DNA of 64,000 nucleotides from positions 244,497 to 308,496 of the forward strand of contig NZ_QQNH01000001.1 of the NCBI RefSeq assembly GCF_003345525.1, in the 5' to 3' direction. This stretch comes from Pelagibacterium lacus (GTDB lineage Bacteria > Pseudomonadota > Alphaproteobacteria > Rhizobiales > Devosiaceae). The first letter of the stretch is position 1. Each line of letters starts with the position of its first letter. A program made the translations under genes and the position numbers. The notes beneath the pieces are model-generated. The model did not search any database and was not told the origin of the DNA. It was given only the letters and a program-made list of their open reading frames with translations. Of the stretch, positions 48,464 to 58,242 are shown one piece after another.

Positions 48464-50290
48464 ATGGCCATCCGCCAGCTTCCAGACGACCTGATCAACA
48501 AGATCGCCGCCGGCGAGGTGGTGGAGCGGCCGGCCAGCGTGGTCAAGGAACTGGTCGAAAACGCGCTGGACGCCGGCGCGAGGCGGATTGCCATCACCAC
48601 GGCGGCGGGCGGCAAGTCGCTGATCCGCATCGAGGATGACGGCCATGGCATGGACCGTGACGACCTGGTGCTGTCGGTCGAGCGGCACGCCACGTCGAAA
48701 CTGGCCGAGGACGGGCTGGACGACATCCGCACGCTGGGATTCCGCGGCGAGGCGCTGGCTTCGATCGGCTCGGTCTCGGACCTGTCGATCGCCTCGCGCA
48801 CCGTGGATGCGGAAACGGGACTGAAGATCACGGTGCGGCGGGGGACGAAAGAGGGGCCGGTGCCGCACCCGATCAACCGGGGGACGGTGATCGAGGTCAA
48901 AAATCTCTTCGCTGCCATCCCGGCGCGGCTCAAATTCCTCAAATCGGACCGCGCCGAGGCCGGGGCGATCACCGATGTGATCAAGCGCCTCGCCATGGCG
49001 CATCGCGGCGTGCATTTCGTGCTCTCGGGCAGCGACCGCCAGCCGCTCAACTGGCCGGCCCAGCACGGGGAAAATGCCGTGCACGCCCGGCTGGCGCAGA
49101 TCATCGGGGCCGATTTCCCGGCCAATGCGCAGGAGATCGCCTTCGCGCGCGGGGGGATCGTCGTGGGCGGGCTGGCCGGATTGCCGACCTATTCGCGCGC
49201 CAACACGCTCAACCAGTTCTATTTCGTCAATGGCCGCTCGGTGCGCGACAAGGTGCTGCTGGGGGCGGTGCGCGCCGCCTATGCCGATTTCTTGCACCGC
49301 GACCGGTTTCCGGTGATCGCGCTGTTCGTGGCCATCGATCCCGGCGAGGTCGACGTCAACGTGCACCCGGCCAAGGCGGAATTGCGCTTCCGCGACCAAG
49401 GGGCGGTGCGCGGCGCGGTGATCCGGGCCATTGGCGAGGCGCTGGCGGCGGCGGGGTTCAAGGCCTCGTCGAGCGTCGCCGACGCGGCGCTGTCGAGTTT
49501 TCGCGCGCCCATGCCCTCGTATTCAGGGGCACCCGAGCCACTTTCGGCGCTGGCCGAGCCGGCGACGGCGACGCCCTTTTATCGCCCGCCGCACGCCCAT
49601 CTCGACGGCAGGCTGCCCTATCAGCCGCATCTGGCGGCGGAAATCCGGCGGTTCGACGCGCCGAGCGCACGCATGGAGCCCATCGCCGAAGCCCCTGCCG
49701 CGCCGGGTGAATTCCCCCTGGGGGTCGCGCGGGCGCAGGTGTTCGAGAACTATATCGTGGCCCAGAACGGGGATGCGCTGGTGCTGGTGGATCAGCACGC
49801 GGCGCATGAGCGGCTGGTCTATGAACGCTTCCGCACGCAATTGCGGGCCGGGCCGGTGCCGAGCCAGCGGCAATTGATCCCGGTGGTCATCGACCTGCCG
49901 GAAGAAGATTGCGCCCGGTTGGAGGAGGCGGCGCCGACGCTGGAACGGCTGGGCCTCTATCTCGACCGCTTCGGGCCGGGCGCCGTCGCCATCAATGAGA
50001 CCCCTGCCCTGCTCGGCCAGGCCGATATCGAAGGGCTGGTGCGCGACCTCGCCGATGGGCTGGCCGAATGGGATTCGGTGGCGGTGATCGAGGAACGGCT
50101 CGACACGATCATCGCCCGCATGGCCTGCCATGGCTCGGTGCGCTCGGGGCGGCGGCTGCGCGGCGACGAGATGAACGCCCTGCTGCGCGAGATGGAGGCG
50201 ACGCCCCATTCGGGGCAGTGCATCCATGGGCGCCCGACCTATATCGAGCTCAAGAAGGACGATCTGGAGCGATTGTTCGGGCGGCGCTAG
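48464..50290 (+). CDS. mutL: DNA mismatch repair protein MutL
   Basis: A 608-aa GHKL ATPase that couples mismatch recognition to strand nicking. N-terminal motifs are LVENALDAGARRIAI, IEDDGHGMD and GFRGEALASIGS. A proline-rich linker runs about residues 340-400. The C-terminal endonuclease metal motif DQHAAHERLVYE begins near D443, with ACHGSVRSGR and CIHGRPTYIEL completing the site, so strand nicking is expected as in genomes without MutH. The TAG stop lies within the left end of a palindromic repeat. Confidence 0.96.
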   Translation: MAIRQLPDDLINKIAAGEVVERPASVVKELVENALDAGARRIAITTAAGGKSLIRIEDDGHGMDRDDLVLSVERHATSKLAEDGLDDIRTLGFRGEALASIGSVSDLSIASRTVDAETGLKITVRRGTKEGPVPHPINRGTVIEVKNLFAAIPARLKFLKSDRAEAGAITDVIKRLAMAHRGVHFVLSGSDRQPLNWPAQHGENAVHARLAQIIGADFPANAQEIAFARGGIVVGGLAGLPTYSRANTLNQFYFVNGRSVRDKVLLGAVRAAYADFLHRDRFPVIALFVAIDPGEVDVNVHPAKAELRFRDQGAVRGAVIRAIGEALAAAGFKASSSVADAALSSFRAPMPSYSGAPEPLSALAEPATATPFYRPPHAHLDGRLPYQPHLAAEIRRFDAPSARMEPIAEAPAAPGEFPLGVARAQVFENYIVAQNGDALVLVDQHAAHERLVYERFRTQLRAGPVPSQRQLIPVVIDLPEEDCARLEEAAPTLERLGLYLDRFGPGAVAINETPALLGQADIEGLVRDLADGLAEWDSVAVIEERLDTIIARMACHGSVRSGRRLRGDEMNALLREMEATPHSGQCIHGRPTYIELKKDDLERLFGRR

Positions 50291-50394
50291 AGCAATTCCT
50301 GATCTGATTGAATCAGATCAGGAGCTCTAAGTCTTTGTTTGATCGCGTTTCCGAACCGGATAAGTGGTACCCACTTATCCTGGAAACACTCTGA
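50288..50394. repeat. Mosaic palindromic intergenic repeat, copy 2
   Basis: It begins TAGAGC (overlapping the mutL TAG stop) and ends ACTCTG. The left hairpin has perfect 12-bp arms CCTGATCTGATT (50298-50309) and AATCAGATCAGG (50311-50322), unrelated to the left hairpin of copy 1. The right half (50324-50394) matches copy 1 almost base for base; its stem is GGATAAGTGG (50358-50367) with CCACTTATCC (50371-50380), where one A-T pair of copy 1 is replaced by a G-C pair. It fills the convergent gap between mutL and a small membrane gene. Confidence 0.8.
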
Positions 50395-50397
50395 GGA

Positions 50398-50502
50398 TTA
50401 GGCGGGCCTGTCGTGCTCGGCCCCGGCGGCCACCAGCAGACCGGTGACCGAAGCCACCAGAACGGCCACCGCCCCGACAAGACCCAGGATCACGAACAGC
50501 AT
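50398..50502 (-). CDS. Small predicted membrane protein (34 aa)
   Basis: A short frame encoding MLFVILGLVGAVAVLVASV followed by a second hydrophobic stretch and a polar tail GAEHDRPA, so a single membrane helix. A GGAGG site lies nine bases before the ATG, which is better than at many larger genes here, and is the main support for translation. No family recognised. It lies convergent to mutL beyond a palindromic repeat. Confidence 0.5.
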   Translation of the reverse strand: MLFVILGLVGAVAVLVASVTGLLVAAGAEHDRPA

Positions 50503-50650
50503 TGGTCCAAACCTCCAGTTTTGAGAGCAATATCCAGCCAACCCCTTGAACGGGATGACGGTTCCGCCAGAAGATGGCCGCTGGTGGCGATTGTGTGGCA
50601 TTTTGGGGCCGCGTTGCGTTTTCCCCACAGTGCTCAACAGGTGGAGCGGC

Positions 50651-51205
50651 TCAGGTGCGAACGAGGAAGGTGACCGCCGTGTCGGCATATTCGCGCCGGT
50701 CGATGACCTCCGTGCCGGACGGCGCGGCGATGGCGACGTCCTTGCGCTCTTCGAGGACGATCAGGGCGTCCGGCGCGAGCCATCCCCCGGCCAGCGCCGA
50801 GGCGATGGCCTTTTCGCCCAGCCCCTCGCCATAGGGGGGATCGACGAAGACGAGATCGGCGGGTTTTAAGCGCTCGACCGGGCCGAGATCGGTGGCGTCG
50901 CGCTTGAGGAGCTTGGTCTGGCCGCCGAGGCCGAAGCTCTCGATATGGCCACGGATCAGCCCCCGCGCCTCGATGCCGGTATCGACGAAGACGCAATGGA
51001 GGGCGCCGCGCGACAGCGCTTCGAGGCCCATGGCGCCGGTGCCGGCGAAAAGATCGAGTACGTAGAGCCCATCCAGATCGGGGCCGATGCGGCTGCCGAT
51101 GATGGAGAACACCGCCTCCCGGACGCGATCGGCCGTGGGGCGGATCGCGCCGGATTTCGGCGTTTCGAGCTGCTTGCCGCGAAAGCGGCCGGCAACGATG
51201 CGCAT
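50651..51205 (-). CDS. rsmD: 16S rRNA m2G966 methyltransferase
   Basis: A 184-aa Rossmann-type methyltransferase acting on the small ribosomal subunit. It starts MRIVAGRFRGKQLETPK, followed by DLFAGTGAMGLEALSRGA for SAM binding and the catalytic DPPYGEGL. Located 3 bp downstream of the pseudouridine synthase gene on the same strand; the two are commonly neighbours in alphaproteobacteria. Confidence 0.94.
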   Translation of the reverse strand: MRIVAGRFRGKQLETPKSGAIRPTADRVREAVFSIIGSRIGPDLDGLYVLDLFAGTGAMGLEALSRGALHCVFVDTGIEARGLIRGHIESFGLGGQTKLLKRDATDLGPVERLKPADLVFVDPPYGEGLGEKAIASALAGGWLAPDALIVLEERKDVAIAAPSGTEVIDRREYADTAVTFLVRT

Positions 51206-51208
51206 GGG

Positions 51209-52735
51209 CTATTTGTCCTCGTCGCGCCGGGGACGGCCCGGACGCGGCGGGCGGCGGTCGCCGCGCGCGGAAGGACCACGGCCCGGGCGGTTGTCGCCGG
51301 AGTCGCGCCGGGGCTTGCGGTTGCCGGACGGCGCACCACGATCGTCGGGGCGCGGGGCCCGGGGCGGACGGCGGTCGCCGCCGCCGGGACGGGCCGGCCG
51401 ATCGGAAAACCCGCCCTCGGGCCGGTCGCGGCGCGGCCCCTTGGCAAAGGGCCGGTCGCCATCGCGGCGCGGCGGGCGGTCGCCAAAGGCCTTGTCGCCC
51501 TTGTTGGGGCCGGTGCGGCGGGCCAGCGGGCGGCCCTCATCCTTGCGGAACGGACGGGCCTCCCCTTCGGGCCGGGCCCGGTGGGGGCGGCCGGTATCGC
51601 CGCCGCGGCTTTCCTTGCTGAACGGCTTGTTGCCGAAGCTGCGCCTGGCGTCGGGGCGGCCGCCATCGCCAGCAGGGCGGCGGGGACGGTCGTCGCCCTC
51701 GAAACGCTTCTTGAAGCCGCCGGGGCGGGCCGGGCGGTCGTCGCGGCGCTTGTTATCATCGTCATCGCGGCGGCGCGCCTGCGGGATGAAGGTCTCGGAC
51801 GGGCGGCCATCGTCGAAATGCACCACGCGGGGCGGGGCCTCGCGGCGCTCGGGGCGCTTGAAATCGGGGCGCTTGCGCAGGCCCGTATAGCGGTCGCGCT
51901 CGGTGGCGCGGGTCTCGGGCTTTTGCGGCGCGCGGCGGCGCGGCTGGGCGGCCTCCTCGTCGACGGGGCTGTCGAAATCGGCCCCGGCGCTGTCGGCCAG
52001 CCGCTTGCCGAGCTGGTCCTTGAGGATGCGGGTCCGGACCTTTTCCACGTGCCCGGCCGGCAGGTCGCCGAGCTGGAACGGGCCATAGGACAGCCGAATC
52101 AGGCGGTTGACCTCGAGGCCCAGGGCGCCGAGCACGTTGCGGACTTCGCGGTTCTTGCCTTCGCGCAGGCCCACGGTGAGCCAGACATTGGCGCCGGTGG
52201 CGGAATCGAGCACGGCTTCGATGGGGCCGTAATCGACGCCCTCGACGGTGATCCCCTCGGCCAGCGTATCGAGCCGGTCCTGGGTGATGGCGCCGAAGGC
52301 ACGGACGCGATAGCGCCGCACCCAGCCGGTGGCGGGCAGCTCCAGCGTGCGCTTCAGCCCGCCGTCATTGGTGAGCAGCAGCAGGCCCTCGGTGTTGAAA
52401 TCGAGGCGCCCGACCGTCAGCACGCGCGGCAGGTCCATCTGCGCGAAGGCCTCGAACACGGTGGGACGGCCCTCGGGGTCCTTCTCGGTCACCATCAGCC
52501 CGGCGGGCTTGTGGTAGAGCCAGAGCTGGGTGGCCTGCTTGCGGGCGATGGGCTTGCCGTCGACGGCAATGGCATCGGCCTCGACGACGTTGAAGGCCGG
52601 GGTCTTGACGACGCTGCCATTGACCGCGACGCGGCCGGAGGTGATGTAGCCTTCGGCGTCGCGGCGCGAGCAGATCCCGGCCCGGGCGATGACTTTGGCG
52701 AGGCGTTCGCCGGCGGAGGAGGTGTTCTCGCTCAT
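51209..52735 (-). CDS. Pseudouridine synthase of the RluB/RsuA family with long disordered tail
   Basis: A 508-aa protein. An S4 RNA-binding domain (residues ~8-60, LAKVIARAGICSRRDAEGYI) precedes the RsuA/RluB catalytic domain, with the nucleophile Asp112 in GRLDFNTEGLLLLTND and a normal end near residue 265. The remaining ~240 residues are low complexity, rich in Arg, Pro, Gly and Asp with repeated DRP/RRP units such as GDRPFAKGPRRDRPEGG. This tail may bind RNA. Most likely it makes pseudouridine 2605 of 23S rRNA, but the exact site is inferred. Confidence 0.9.
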   Translation of the reverse strand: MSENTSSAGERLAKVIARAGICSRRDAEGYITSGRVAVNGSVVKTPAFNVVEADAIAVDGKPIARKQATQLWLYHKPAGLMVTEKDPEGRPTVFEAFAQMDLPRVLTVGRLDFNTEGLLLLTNDGGLKRTLELPATGWVRRYRVRAFGAITQDRLDTLAEGITVEGVDYGPIEAVLDSATGANVWLTVGLREGKNREVRNVLGALGLEVNRLIRLSYGPFQLGDLPAGHVEKVRTRILKDQLGKRLADSAGADFDSPVDEEAAQPRRRAPQKPETRATERDRYTGLRKRPDFKRPERREAPPRVVHFDDGRPSETFIPQARRRDDDDNKRRDDRPARPGGFKKRFEGDDRPRRPAGDGGRPDARRSFGNKPFSKESRGGDTGRPHRARPEGEARPFRKDEGRPLARRTGPNKGDKAFGDRPPRRDGDRPFAKGPRRDRPEGGFSDRPARPGGGDRRPPRAPRPDDRGAPSGNRKPRRDSGDNRPGRGPSARGDRRPPRPGRPRRDEDK

Positions 52736-52826
52736 CTGGAGCGGTCTTCTTTCAATTCGAGTGACAAGCAAAACAAAGCGAGGCCAGCGGCCCCGCCCCG
52801 TGGATTTTCCGGTTCTGGTCCGGCGA

Positions 52827-53426
52827 CTACCGCGTCAGCGAGGCGCGCACCTCGGCCGGGCAACGCGAATCGGTGATCGAGACAAGCTGCCCATCGGGGG
52901 CCTGGCAAATCAGCGACCGCCCGTTGATGGTCTGGAAATAATCGGCCGGAGGCAGGTAGATGTTGCGCTGGGTATTGGCGTTCTGGGCGGCGGCCCGCGC
53001 GGCGAGCTGGCGCGCCTCGGCCTCGGTCAGCGGCCGGCCCGACAGCGCATCGGCGCTGATGACGCGCCCGGACCGCAGGGCCTGCAGATCGGCGGTGGTC
53101 AGGCCGGCTGTATTGAGGGCCGCTGTGTTGGAATCGGTCGGGATGACGGCGGTCGAGGTGCCCGGCGGCGGCGGCGTCACTCCCGAGGCGGGCAGGACGA
53201 GCGGGCTGCGCTGGCCCGAGACCATGGGCTTTTCCTCCCCCGGCACCATGCCGACACCCTGCAGGGTGGAGCGCATCACCTCGCGCTCGAAGGTCAGGGG
53301 ATCGACCAGCGCGTTGGTGCCCTCGACGGTGGTGCAGGCCGAGAGGGCCAGACCCGCCGCCACAGCCAAAAAGCCCAGGCGCAGCAAGCGCTTCGCCTTG
53401 CCAATACTCTCAACACCGTTACGCAT
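52827..53426 (-). CDS. Predicted lipoprotein of unknown function
   Basis: A 199-aa protein with signal region LLRLGFLAVAAGLALSAC, whose LSAC serves as lipobox. The mature part starts TTVEGTNALVDPLTFEREVM, passes through a Pro/Thr/Ala-rich linker and has a C-terminal DYFQTINGRSLICQAPDG with a cysteine pair (CQAPDGQLVSITDSRC). I recognise no characterised domain. It lies 84 bp downstream of lspA, whose product would process it. Confidence 0.72.
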   Translation of the reverse strand: MRNGVESIGKAKRLLRLGFLAVAAGLALSACTTVEGTNALVDPLTFEREVMRSTLQGVGMVPGEEKPMVSGQRSPLVLPASGVTPPPPGTSTAVIPTDSNTAALNTAGLTTADLQALRSGRVISADALSGRPLTEAEARQLAARAAAQNANTQRNIYLPPADYFQTINGRSLICQAPDGQLVSITDSRCPAEVRASLTR

Positions 53427-53510
53427 CGACGCCTCTGGACCCGTGGACTTTTATCACTATTTTTCGGCCTTATACCCTATCGCGGCACCTAACGCCAGAA
53501 TTTGACCGAT

Positions 53511-54002
53511 TTAGGGTTGCGCCTCGGTCCGGGCCTTGGGGCGCAGGACGTCGATGATCAGAACCAGCACGCCGGCGCTGATGGCGATATCGGCTATGTT
53601 GAAGACATACCAGGAGAAATTGCCCACATAGAAGTGGAAGAAATCGGCCACCGCGCCATAGACCACCCGGTCGATGGCGTTGGAGAGGGCGCCGCCGATG
53701 GCGAGGGCGATGCCGATGCGGGTGAGGAAGGCCTGGTCCCTCCACCACCACCAGGCAAGGGCGAGCATGGCCAGCCCCATGACAACCAGCAGCATCTCCG
53801 CCCCCAGCCCGCCGAGCAGGCCGTAGGAAATGCCGGTGTTCCAGACGAGGACATAATCGAAGAACGGGGCGATACTGATCACCTCGCCGCCGGTCCAGCC
53901 GCCCAGATCGACCTGGAGATATTTGTGCGCCCGGTCGAGGAGAAACACGGCGGCGCCGAGGACGAGGCTCCACGCCACCGATGGCTTCTGCAACGCCGTC
54001 AT
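53511..54002 (-). CDS. lspA: Lipoprotein signal peptidase
   Basis: A 163-aa membrane aspartyl protease that cuts the signal peptides of prolipoproteins. The catalytic pair is D111 in NAIDRVVYG and D138 in [19 protein letters not shown] is another family motif, with four membrane helices. The ATG overlaps the ileS stop by four bases (ATGA), a common ileS-lspA coupling. Several lipoproteins in this window would be its substrates. Confidence 0.95.
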   Translation of the reverse strand: MTALQKPSVAWSLVLGAAVFLLDRAHKYLQVDLGGWTGGEVISIAPFFDYVLVWNTGISYGLLGGLGAEMLLVVMGLAMLALAWWWWRDQAFLTRIGIALAIGGALSNAIDRVVYGAVADFFHFYVGNFSWYVFNIADIAISAGVLVLIIDVLRPKARTEAQP

Positions 54003-57000
54003 ACGCCGAGCCCGGCGGCGGCGCGCTCGCGCATGGCCTGCGCATCGCGGGGGGTGAGGTCGGGATAGTCGGGATCGGACCCCACCTCGGGCAGCACCTT
54101 CCAGGAGCGGGCGCAGCGCGTGCCCTCGGCGAGGCGGAACACCACCGCGACCCCCGGCACCTCGTCGAGACGGAAAGCCTCGTCGCCGGCAATCGCCTTT
54201 TCCTCAAGGGTCAGCGCAGACGTGATGCACAATTCGGCGAGGTCCTGGCCCTGGACTGCGGCGGCAAGGTCGGGATCGGTGATGGCGACCAGCGGCGCGG
54301 CCTCGAGCGAGGAGCCGATGACCTTGTTGCGGCGCTCGATTTCGAGCGCCCCGGTCACCACGCGGCGCACGGCGCGAATCCGCGTCCATTTGGCGGCCAG
54401 AGCGTCATTGCGCCATGCGGCCGGAACCTCGGGGAAGGTGCGGGCGTGGACGCTGGACGTTTCGCCCGGGTTCCGTTCGAGCCAGACTTCTTCCATGGTG
54501 AAGGCCAGCACCGGGGCGAGCCAGGCGGTGAGGCAGGAATAGAGCTGGTCGAGCACGGTCAGCGCCGCCTTGCGGCGGACCGAGGAGATCGGGTCGCAAT
54601 AGAGCGCATCCTTGCGGATGTCGAAATAGAAGGCCGAGAGCTCGAGATTCATGAAATTGGCGATGGTGGTCACCACGCGCTTGTAGTCATAGGCGCGATA
54701 GCCGGCCCGGACCTCCTCGTCCAAGACGGCGAGGCGGTGCAGGATCAATTGCTCGAGCTCGGGCATATCGGCATGGGCCACCGCTTCGCCCGGCTGGAAA
54801 TGGGCGAGATTGCCCAGCAGCCAGCGGAAGGAATTGCGCAGCTTGCGATACATCTCGACCGTATTGGCGAGGATTTCGTCGCCGATGCGGTGATCCTCGG
54901 AATAGTCGATGGTGGCGGCCCAGAGGCGCAATATGTCGGCGCCGAACTTCTTGATGATGTCCTGCGGGGCGATGGTGTTGCCCAGCGACTTGCTCATCTT
55001 GAAGCCGTTCTTGTCCATGGTGAAGCCGTGGGTCAGAACCGATTCATAGGGCGCGAAGCCGTTGGTGGCGCAGCTTTCGAGCAGCGAGGAATGGAACCAG
55101 CCGCGATGCTGGTCGCTGCCTTCGAGATACATGGAAGCGGGGAATTTGAGGTCCGGCCATTTCTGCGGGTTGCGCAGGACGAAGGCGTGGGTGGAGCCGG
55201 AATCGAACCACACGTCGAGAATGTCGGAAACCTGTTCCCACGCTTGGAGATCGGGCACGTCATTGCCCAGGAACCGGGCCTTGGCGCCTTCGGCGAACCA
55301 GGCGTCGGCACCCTCGGCGAGGAAGGCCTCGACGATGCGGGCGTTGATGGCCTCGTTCCTGAGGATTTCGCCGGTGTCCTTGTGGACGAAGACGGTGATG
55401 GGTACGCCCCAGGCGCGCTGGCGCGACAGCACCCAATCGGGGCGGTCGGCGATCATCGAACGCAGGCGGTTCTGCCCGGCAGGGGGCACGAAGCGGGTGC
55501 GGTCGATGGCGGCAAGGGCGCGGGTGCGCAGGGTGTCTGGCGCGGCGCCCTGTTGGAGACCGCCTTCGGGCGCGGAGCTCGTGGCGCCCCCCTCATCCGT
55601 CTCGCTTCGCGATCCACCTTCTCCCACCAGGGGAGAAGGGGTTCCTGGGACGGTGGAGAGGGTTTGGCCCTCAAGGTCCTTGTCCATATAGACGAACCAT
55701 TGCGGGGTATTGCGGAAGATGATGGGCTTTTTCGAGCGCCAGGAATGGGGGTATTGGTGCTTGAGCCGGCCCCGGGCGAAGAGATTGCCCGCCGCGATCA
55801 GCGCGGTGATGACGCGCTGGTTGGCGTCGCCCTTCTTGCCCTTGTCGTCGATGACCCGCGCCGCGCCGCCTTCGGCGTCGGGGCCGAAACCGGGGGCGTC
55901 CTTGGTATAGAAACCGGCATCGTCGACAGTGAAGGGGATGGCGGTATCGATGCCGCGCGCGGCGATGTCGCGCCCCTTGGCCATCCAGACGTCAAAGTCG
56001 TCGGCGCCGTGGCTGGGGGCGGTATGGACGAACCCGGTGCCCGCATCGTCGGTGACGTGGTCGCCATCGAGCAGAGGCACGGCGAATTCATAACCGCCGC
56101 CGAGGCCGCGCAGGGGGTGATGCAGCGTCATGGCGGCGAGTTGTTCGGCCGTGACATCGGCGAGGCGCCTGAAGGTCAGCTTGGCCTTGTTGGCGCTTTC
56201 CGCGGCGAGCTGGTCGGCAAAGACCAGCTTTTCGCCCGGCTGGGGCCCGAAATCGTTCTCGGCGGTTTCGACTTCGTAGAGGCCGTAGGCGATATGGGAG
56301 GAATAGGAGACGGCGCGGTTGCCGGGGATGGTCCAGGGGGTGGTGGTCCAGATGACCACGAATGCATCCGGATGGGCGCCTTCGGCCACCGGGAATTTCA
56401 CCCAGATCGCATCGCTCTCGTAATCCTGATATTCGATCTCGGCCTCGGCCAGCGCGGTGCGCTCGACCACCGACCACATGACCGGCTTGGAGCCGCGATA
56501 GAGCTGGCCGGAGGCGGCGACCTTCATCAGCTCGCTGGCGATGGTGGCTTCGGCATCGAAGCTCATGGTGAGATAGGGGTTGTCCCAATCGCCCATGACG
56601 CCCAGGCGCTTGAATTCCTCGCGCTGGATATCGACCCATTGCTCGGCGAAGGTGCGGCATTCGGCGCGGAACTCGTTGATCGGCACCTCGTCCTTGTTCT
56701 TGCCCCTGGCGCGATACTGCTCCTCGATCTTCCATTCGATGGGCAGGCCATGGCAGTCCCAGCCCGGCACATAGGCCGCGTTGTAGCCCAGCATCTGCAT
56801 GGAGCGCGAGACGAGGTCCTTGAGGGTCTTGTTGAGCGCGTGGCCGATATGGATGTTGCCATTGGCATAGGGAGGGCCATCGTGGAGCGTGAACTTTTCG
56901 CGGTCGCGGCTCTCGTCGCGCAGCAGGCGGTAAAGGTCCATGTCTTCCCAGCGCTTGAGCCATTCGGGCTCGCGCTGCGGCAGGCCGGCCCGCATGGGGA

Positions 57001-57073
57001 AAGCGGTCTGGGGCAGGAACAGGGTGTCGGAATAGTCGCGCTCTGTCGTCGCGCCCGGTTGCGTGTCGGTCAT
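53999..57073 (-). CDS. ileS: Isoleucine-tRNA ligase
   Basis: Class I aminoacyl-tRNA synthetase, 1024 aa. The HIGH motif is at residues 75-78 ([10 protein letters not shown]), and KMSKS lies near residue 690 ([11 protein letters not shown]); the editing domain separates them, and a helical anticodon domain ends the protein. Between DKDL and [15 protein letters not shown] there is an insertion of about 46 residues (468-513) that reads as a translated intergenic repeat. I chose the ATG at 57073; a TTG four codons earlier is possible. It is coupled to lspA. Confidence 0.95.
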   Translation of the reverse strand: MTDTQPGATTERDYSDTLFLPQTAFPMRAGLPQREPEWLKRWEDMDLYRLLRDESRDREKFTLHDGPPYANGNIHIGHALNKTLKDLVSRSMQMLGYNAAYVPGWDCHGLPIEWKIEEQYRARGKNKDEVPINEFRAECRTFAEQWVDIQREEFKRLGVMGDWDNPYLTMSFDAEATIASELMKVAASGQLYRGSKPVMWSVVERTALAEAEIEYQDYESDAIWVKFPVAEGAHPDAFVVIWTTTPWTIPGNRAVSYSSHIAYGLYEVETAENDFGPQPGEKLVFADQLAAESANKAKLTFRRLADVTAEQLAAMTLHHPLRGLGGGYEFAVPLLDGDHVTDDAGTGFVHTAPSHGADDFDVWMAKGRDIAARGIDTAIPFTVDDAGFYTKDAPGFGPDAEGGAARVIDDKGKKGDANQRVITALIAAGNLFARGRLKHQYPHSWRSKKPIIFRNTPQWFVYMDKDLEGQTLSTVPGTPSPLVGEGGSRSETDEGGATSSAPEGGLQQGAAPDTLRTRALAAIDRTRFVPPAGQNRLRSMIADRPDWVLSRQRAWGVPITVFVHKDTGEILRNEAINARIVEAFLAEGADAWFAEGAKARFLGNDVPDLQAWEQVSDILDVWFDSGSTHAFVLRNPQKWPDLKFPASMYLEGSDQHRGWFHSSLLESCATNGFAPYESVLTHGFTMDKNGFKMSKSLGNTIAPQDIIKKFGADILRLWAATIDYSEDHRIGDEILANTVEMYRKLRNSFRWLLGNLAHFQPGEAVAHADMPELEQLILHRLAVLDEEVRAGYRAYDYKRVVTTIANFMNLELSAFYFDIRKDALYCDPISSVRRKAALTVLDQLYSCLTAWLAPVLAFTMEEVWLERNPGETSSVHARTFPEVPAAWRNDALAAKWTRIRAVRRVVTGALEIERRNKVIGSSLEAAPLVAITDPDLAAAVQGQDLAELCITSALTLEEKAIAGDEAFRLDEVPGVAVVFRLAEGTRCARSWKVLPEVGSDPDYPDLTPRDAQAMRERAAAGLGV
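55535..55672 (-). repeat. Palindromic repeat inserted in frame in ileS
   Basis: This stretch encodes the extra ileS residues, among them [19 protein letters not shown], a reading frame typical of translated intergenic repeats in this group. The core is a 9-bp stem, CCTTCTCCC (55617-55625) and GGGAGAAGG (55631-55639), with flanking GATCGCGAAGCGAGACGGAT on the minus strand. It is 138 nt, a multiple of three, and has no stop in the ileS frame. The edges are estimated from where ordinary IleS sequence resumes. Confidence 0.7.
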
Positions 57074-57179
57074 TGGAACTCGCAAAGCATGCAGTATCGG
57101 TCGGTTGGTGCCGCTTTTAACAGCAGCATGACGGGAAAGTCGATGGGGTTGATGGCGCGGGCGGTGGCGGGCGGCGTGC

Positions 57180-58166
57180 TCAGCCGGTGATGAAGCCCAG
57201 GGCGGCGTCGAGGGGGGAGAGAGGGCGGGAAGCGGCGAGGGCGGTGCGGGCTGCCCGGCTGTCGGCGTTCATCTGGGCGATGAGCGGGTCGAGGCCGTCA
57301 AAGGTCATCTGGCCCCTGATATGGGAGACGAGCGCCACCTCGACGGTCTGGCCGTAAATATCGCGGTCGAAATCGAAGATGAAGGTTTCGAAGGGCGGGC
57401 GGGTGTTGTCGAACATGGGCTTGCCATAGGCGGCCACCCCCGAGAGCAGCTCGGTGCCGATGCGGACCTTCACCGCATAGACCCCCTGGGCCAGCCCGAA
57501 GCTCTCGGGCACCTCCATATTGGCCGTGGGATAGCCCAGTTCGCGCCCGCGCCGGTCGCCGGTGACGATGGGGCCGGAAAAGAACCAGTGATAGCCCAGA
57601 AGCCCGTTGGCGGTTCCCAGATCGCCCGCCGCCAGCGCGGCGCGGATGCGCGAGGACGAGACGGGCTCCTCCCCCTCGTCGAGCATGTCGCCGACCATGA
57701 CGTTGAAGCCGTGCGACGCTCCCTGGGCGCGCAGGAAATCGGGCGTGCCGCCCCTGCCCTTGCCGAAATGGAAATCGGCGCCGATCACCACGTCGGACAC
57801 GGCGAGGGCATCGATGAGGAAGCGCGAAACGAAGTCCTCGGCCTCGACGGCGGCAAGGTCGCGGGAAAACCCCATCACCGCCAGGGCGTCGAACCCCAGC
57901 GCCTCGGCCAGCCGCGCCTTGGCTGGCCGGGGGCTGAGGCGGAACAGGAAGGGTTTTGGCGCGAAGACGTCGCGGGGATGGGGCTCGAAGGTGAGCATAA
58001 GGCAGGGCACGCCCTTTTGCCGCGCCAGAGCCCTCGCGGCGTCGAGGATCGACTGGTGGCCGCGATGGCAGCCATCGAAATTGCCGATGGCCACCACGCC
58101 GCCGCGCAGGGCGGGCGGCACCTGGGCGAGGCCATCGAGGACGGTGAAAGCAATGCCAGAAGTCAT
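57180..58166 (-). CDS. ribF: Bifunctional riboflavin kinase/FAD synthetase
   Basis: A 328-aa enzyme making FMN and FAD. The N-terminal FAD synthetase domain has [17 protein letters not shown] (nucleotidyl-transferase HxGH) and SSSRIRAAL. The C-terminal flavokinase domain has [14 protein letters not shown] and GVYAVKVRI, then [20 protein letters not shown]. The ATG at 58166 fits the family start. It lies 106 bp upstream of ileS on the same strand, matching the widely conserved ribF-ileS-lspA order. Confidence 0.95.
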   Translation of the reverse strand: MTSGIAFTVLDGLAQVPPALRGGVVAIGNFDGCHRGHQSILDAARALARQKGVPCLMLTFEPHPRDVFAPKPFLFRLSPRPAKARLAEALGFDALAVMGFSRDLAAVEAEDFVSRFLIDALAVSDVVIGADFHFGKGRGGTPDFLRAQGASHGFNVMVGDMLDEGEEPVSSSRIRAALAAGDLGTANGLLGYHWFFSGPIVTGDRRGRELGYPTANMEVPESFGLAQGVYAVKVRIGTELLSGVAAYGKPMFDNTRPPFETFIFDFDRDIYGQTVEVALVSHIRGQMTFDGLDPLIAQMNADSRAARTALAASRPLSPLDAALGFITG

Positions 58167-58242
58167 GTGTGTGCGGAGGGACCGGGCGTCTGAATGTGGC
58201 CGGAACCTGCCCCGTGGCCGCCCAGATTGCAAGGGGGAAAGG

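Noticed and set aside
50945..52876. A 643-codon Ala/Gly-rich frame opposite the pseudouridine synthase
   Set aside because: Mirrors the repetitive tail of the real gene; no motif and no ribosome site.
53981..57190. A 1069-codon open frame on the plus strand across ileS
   Set aside because: Antisense to ileS with intact HIGH and KMSKS motifs; composition is that of a GC-rich shadow frame.
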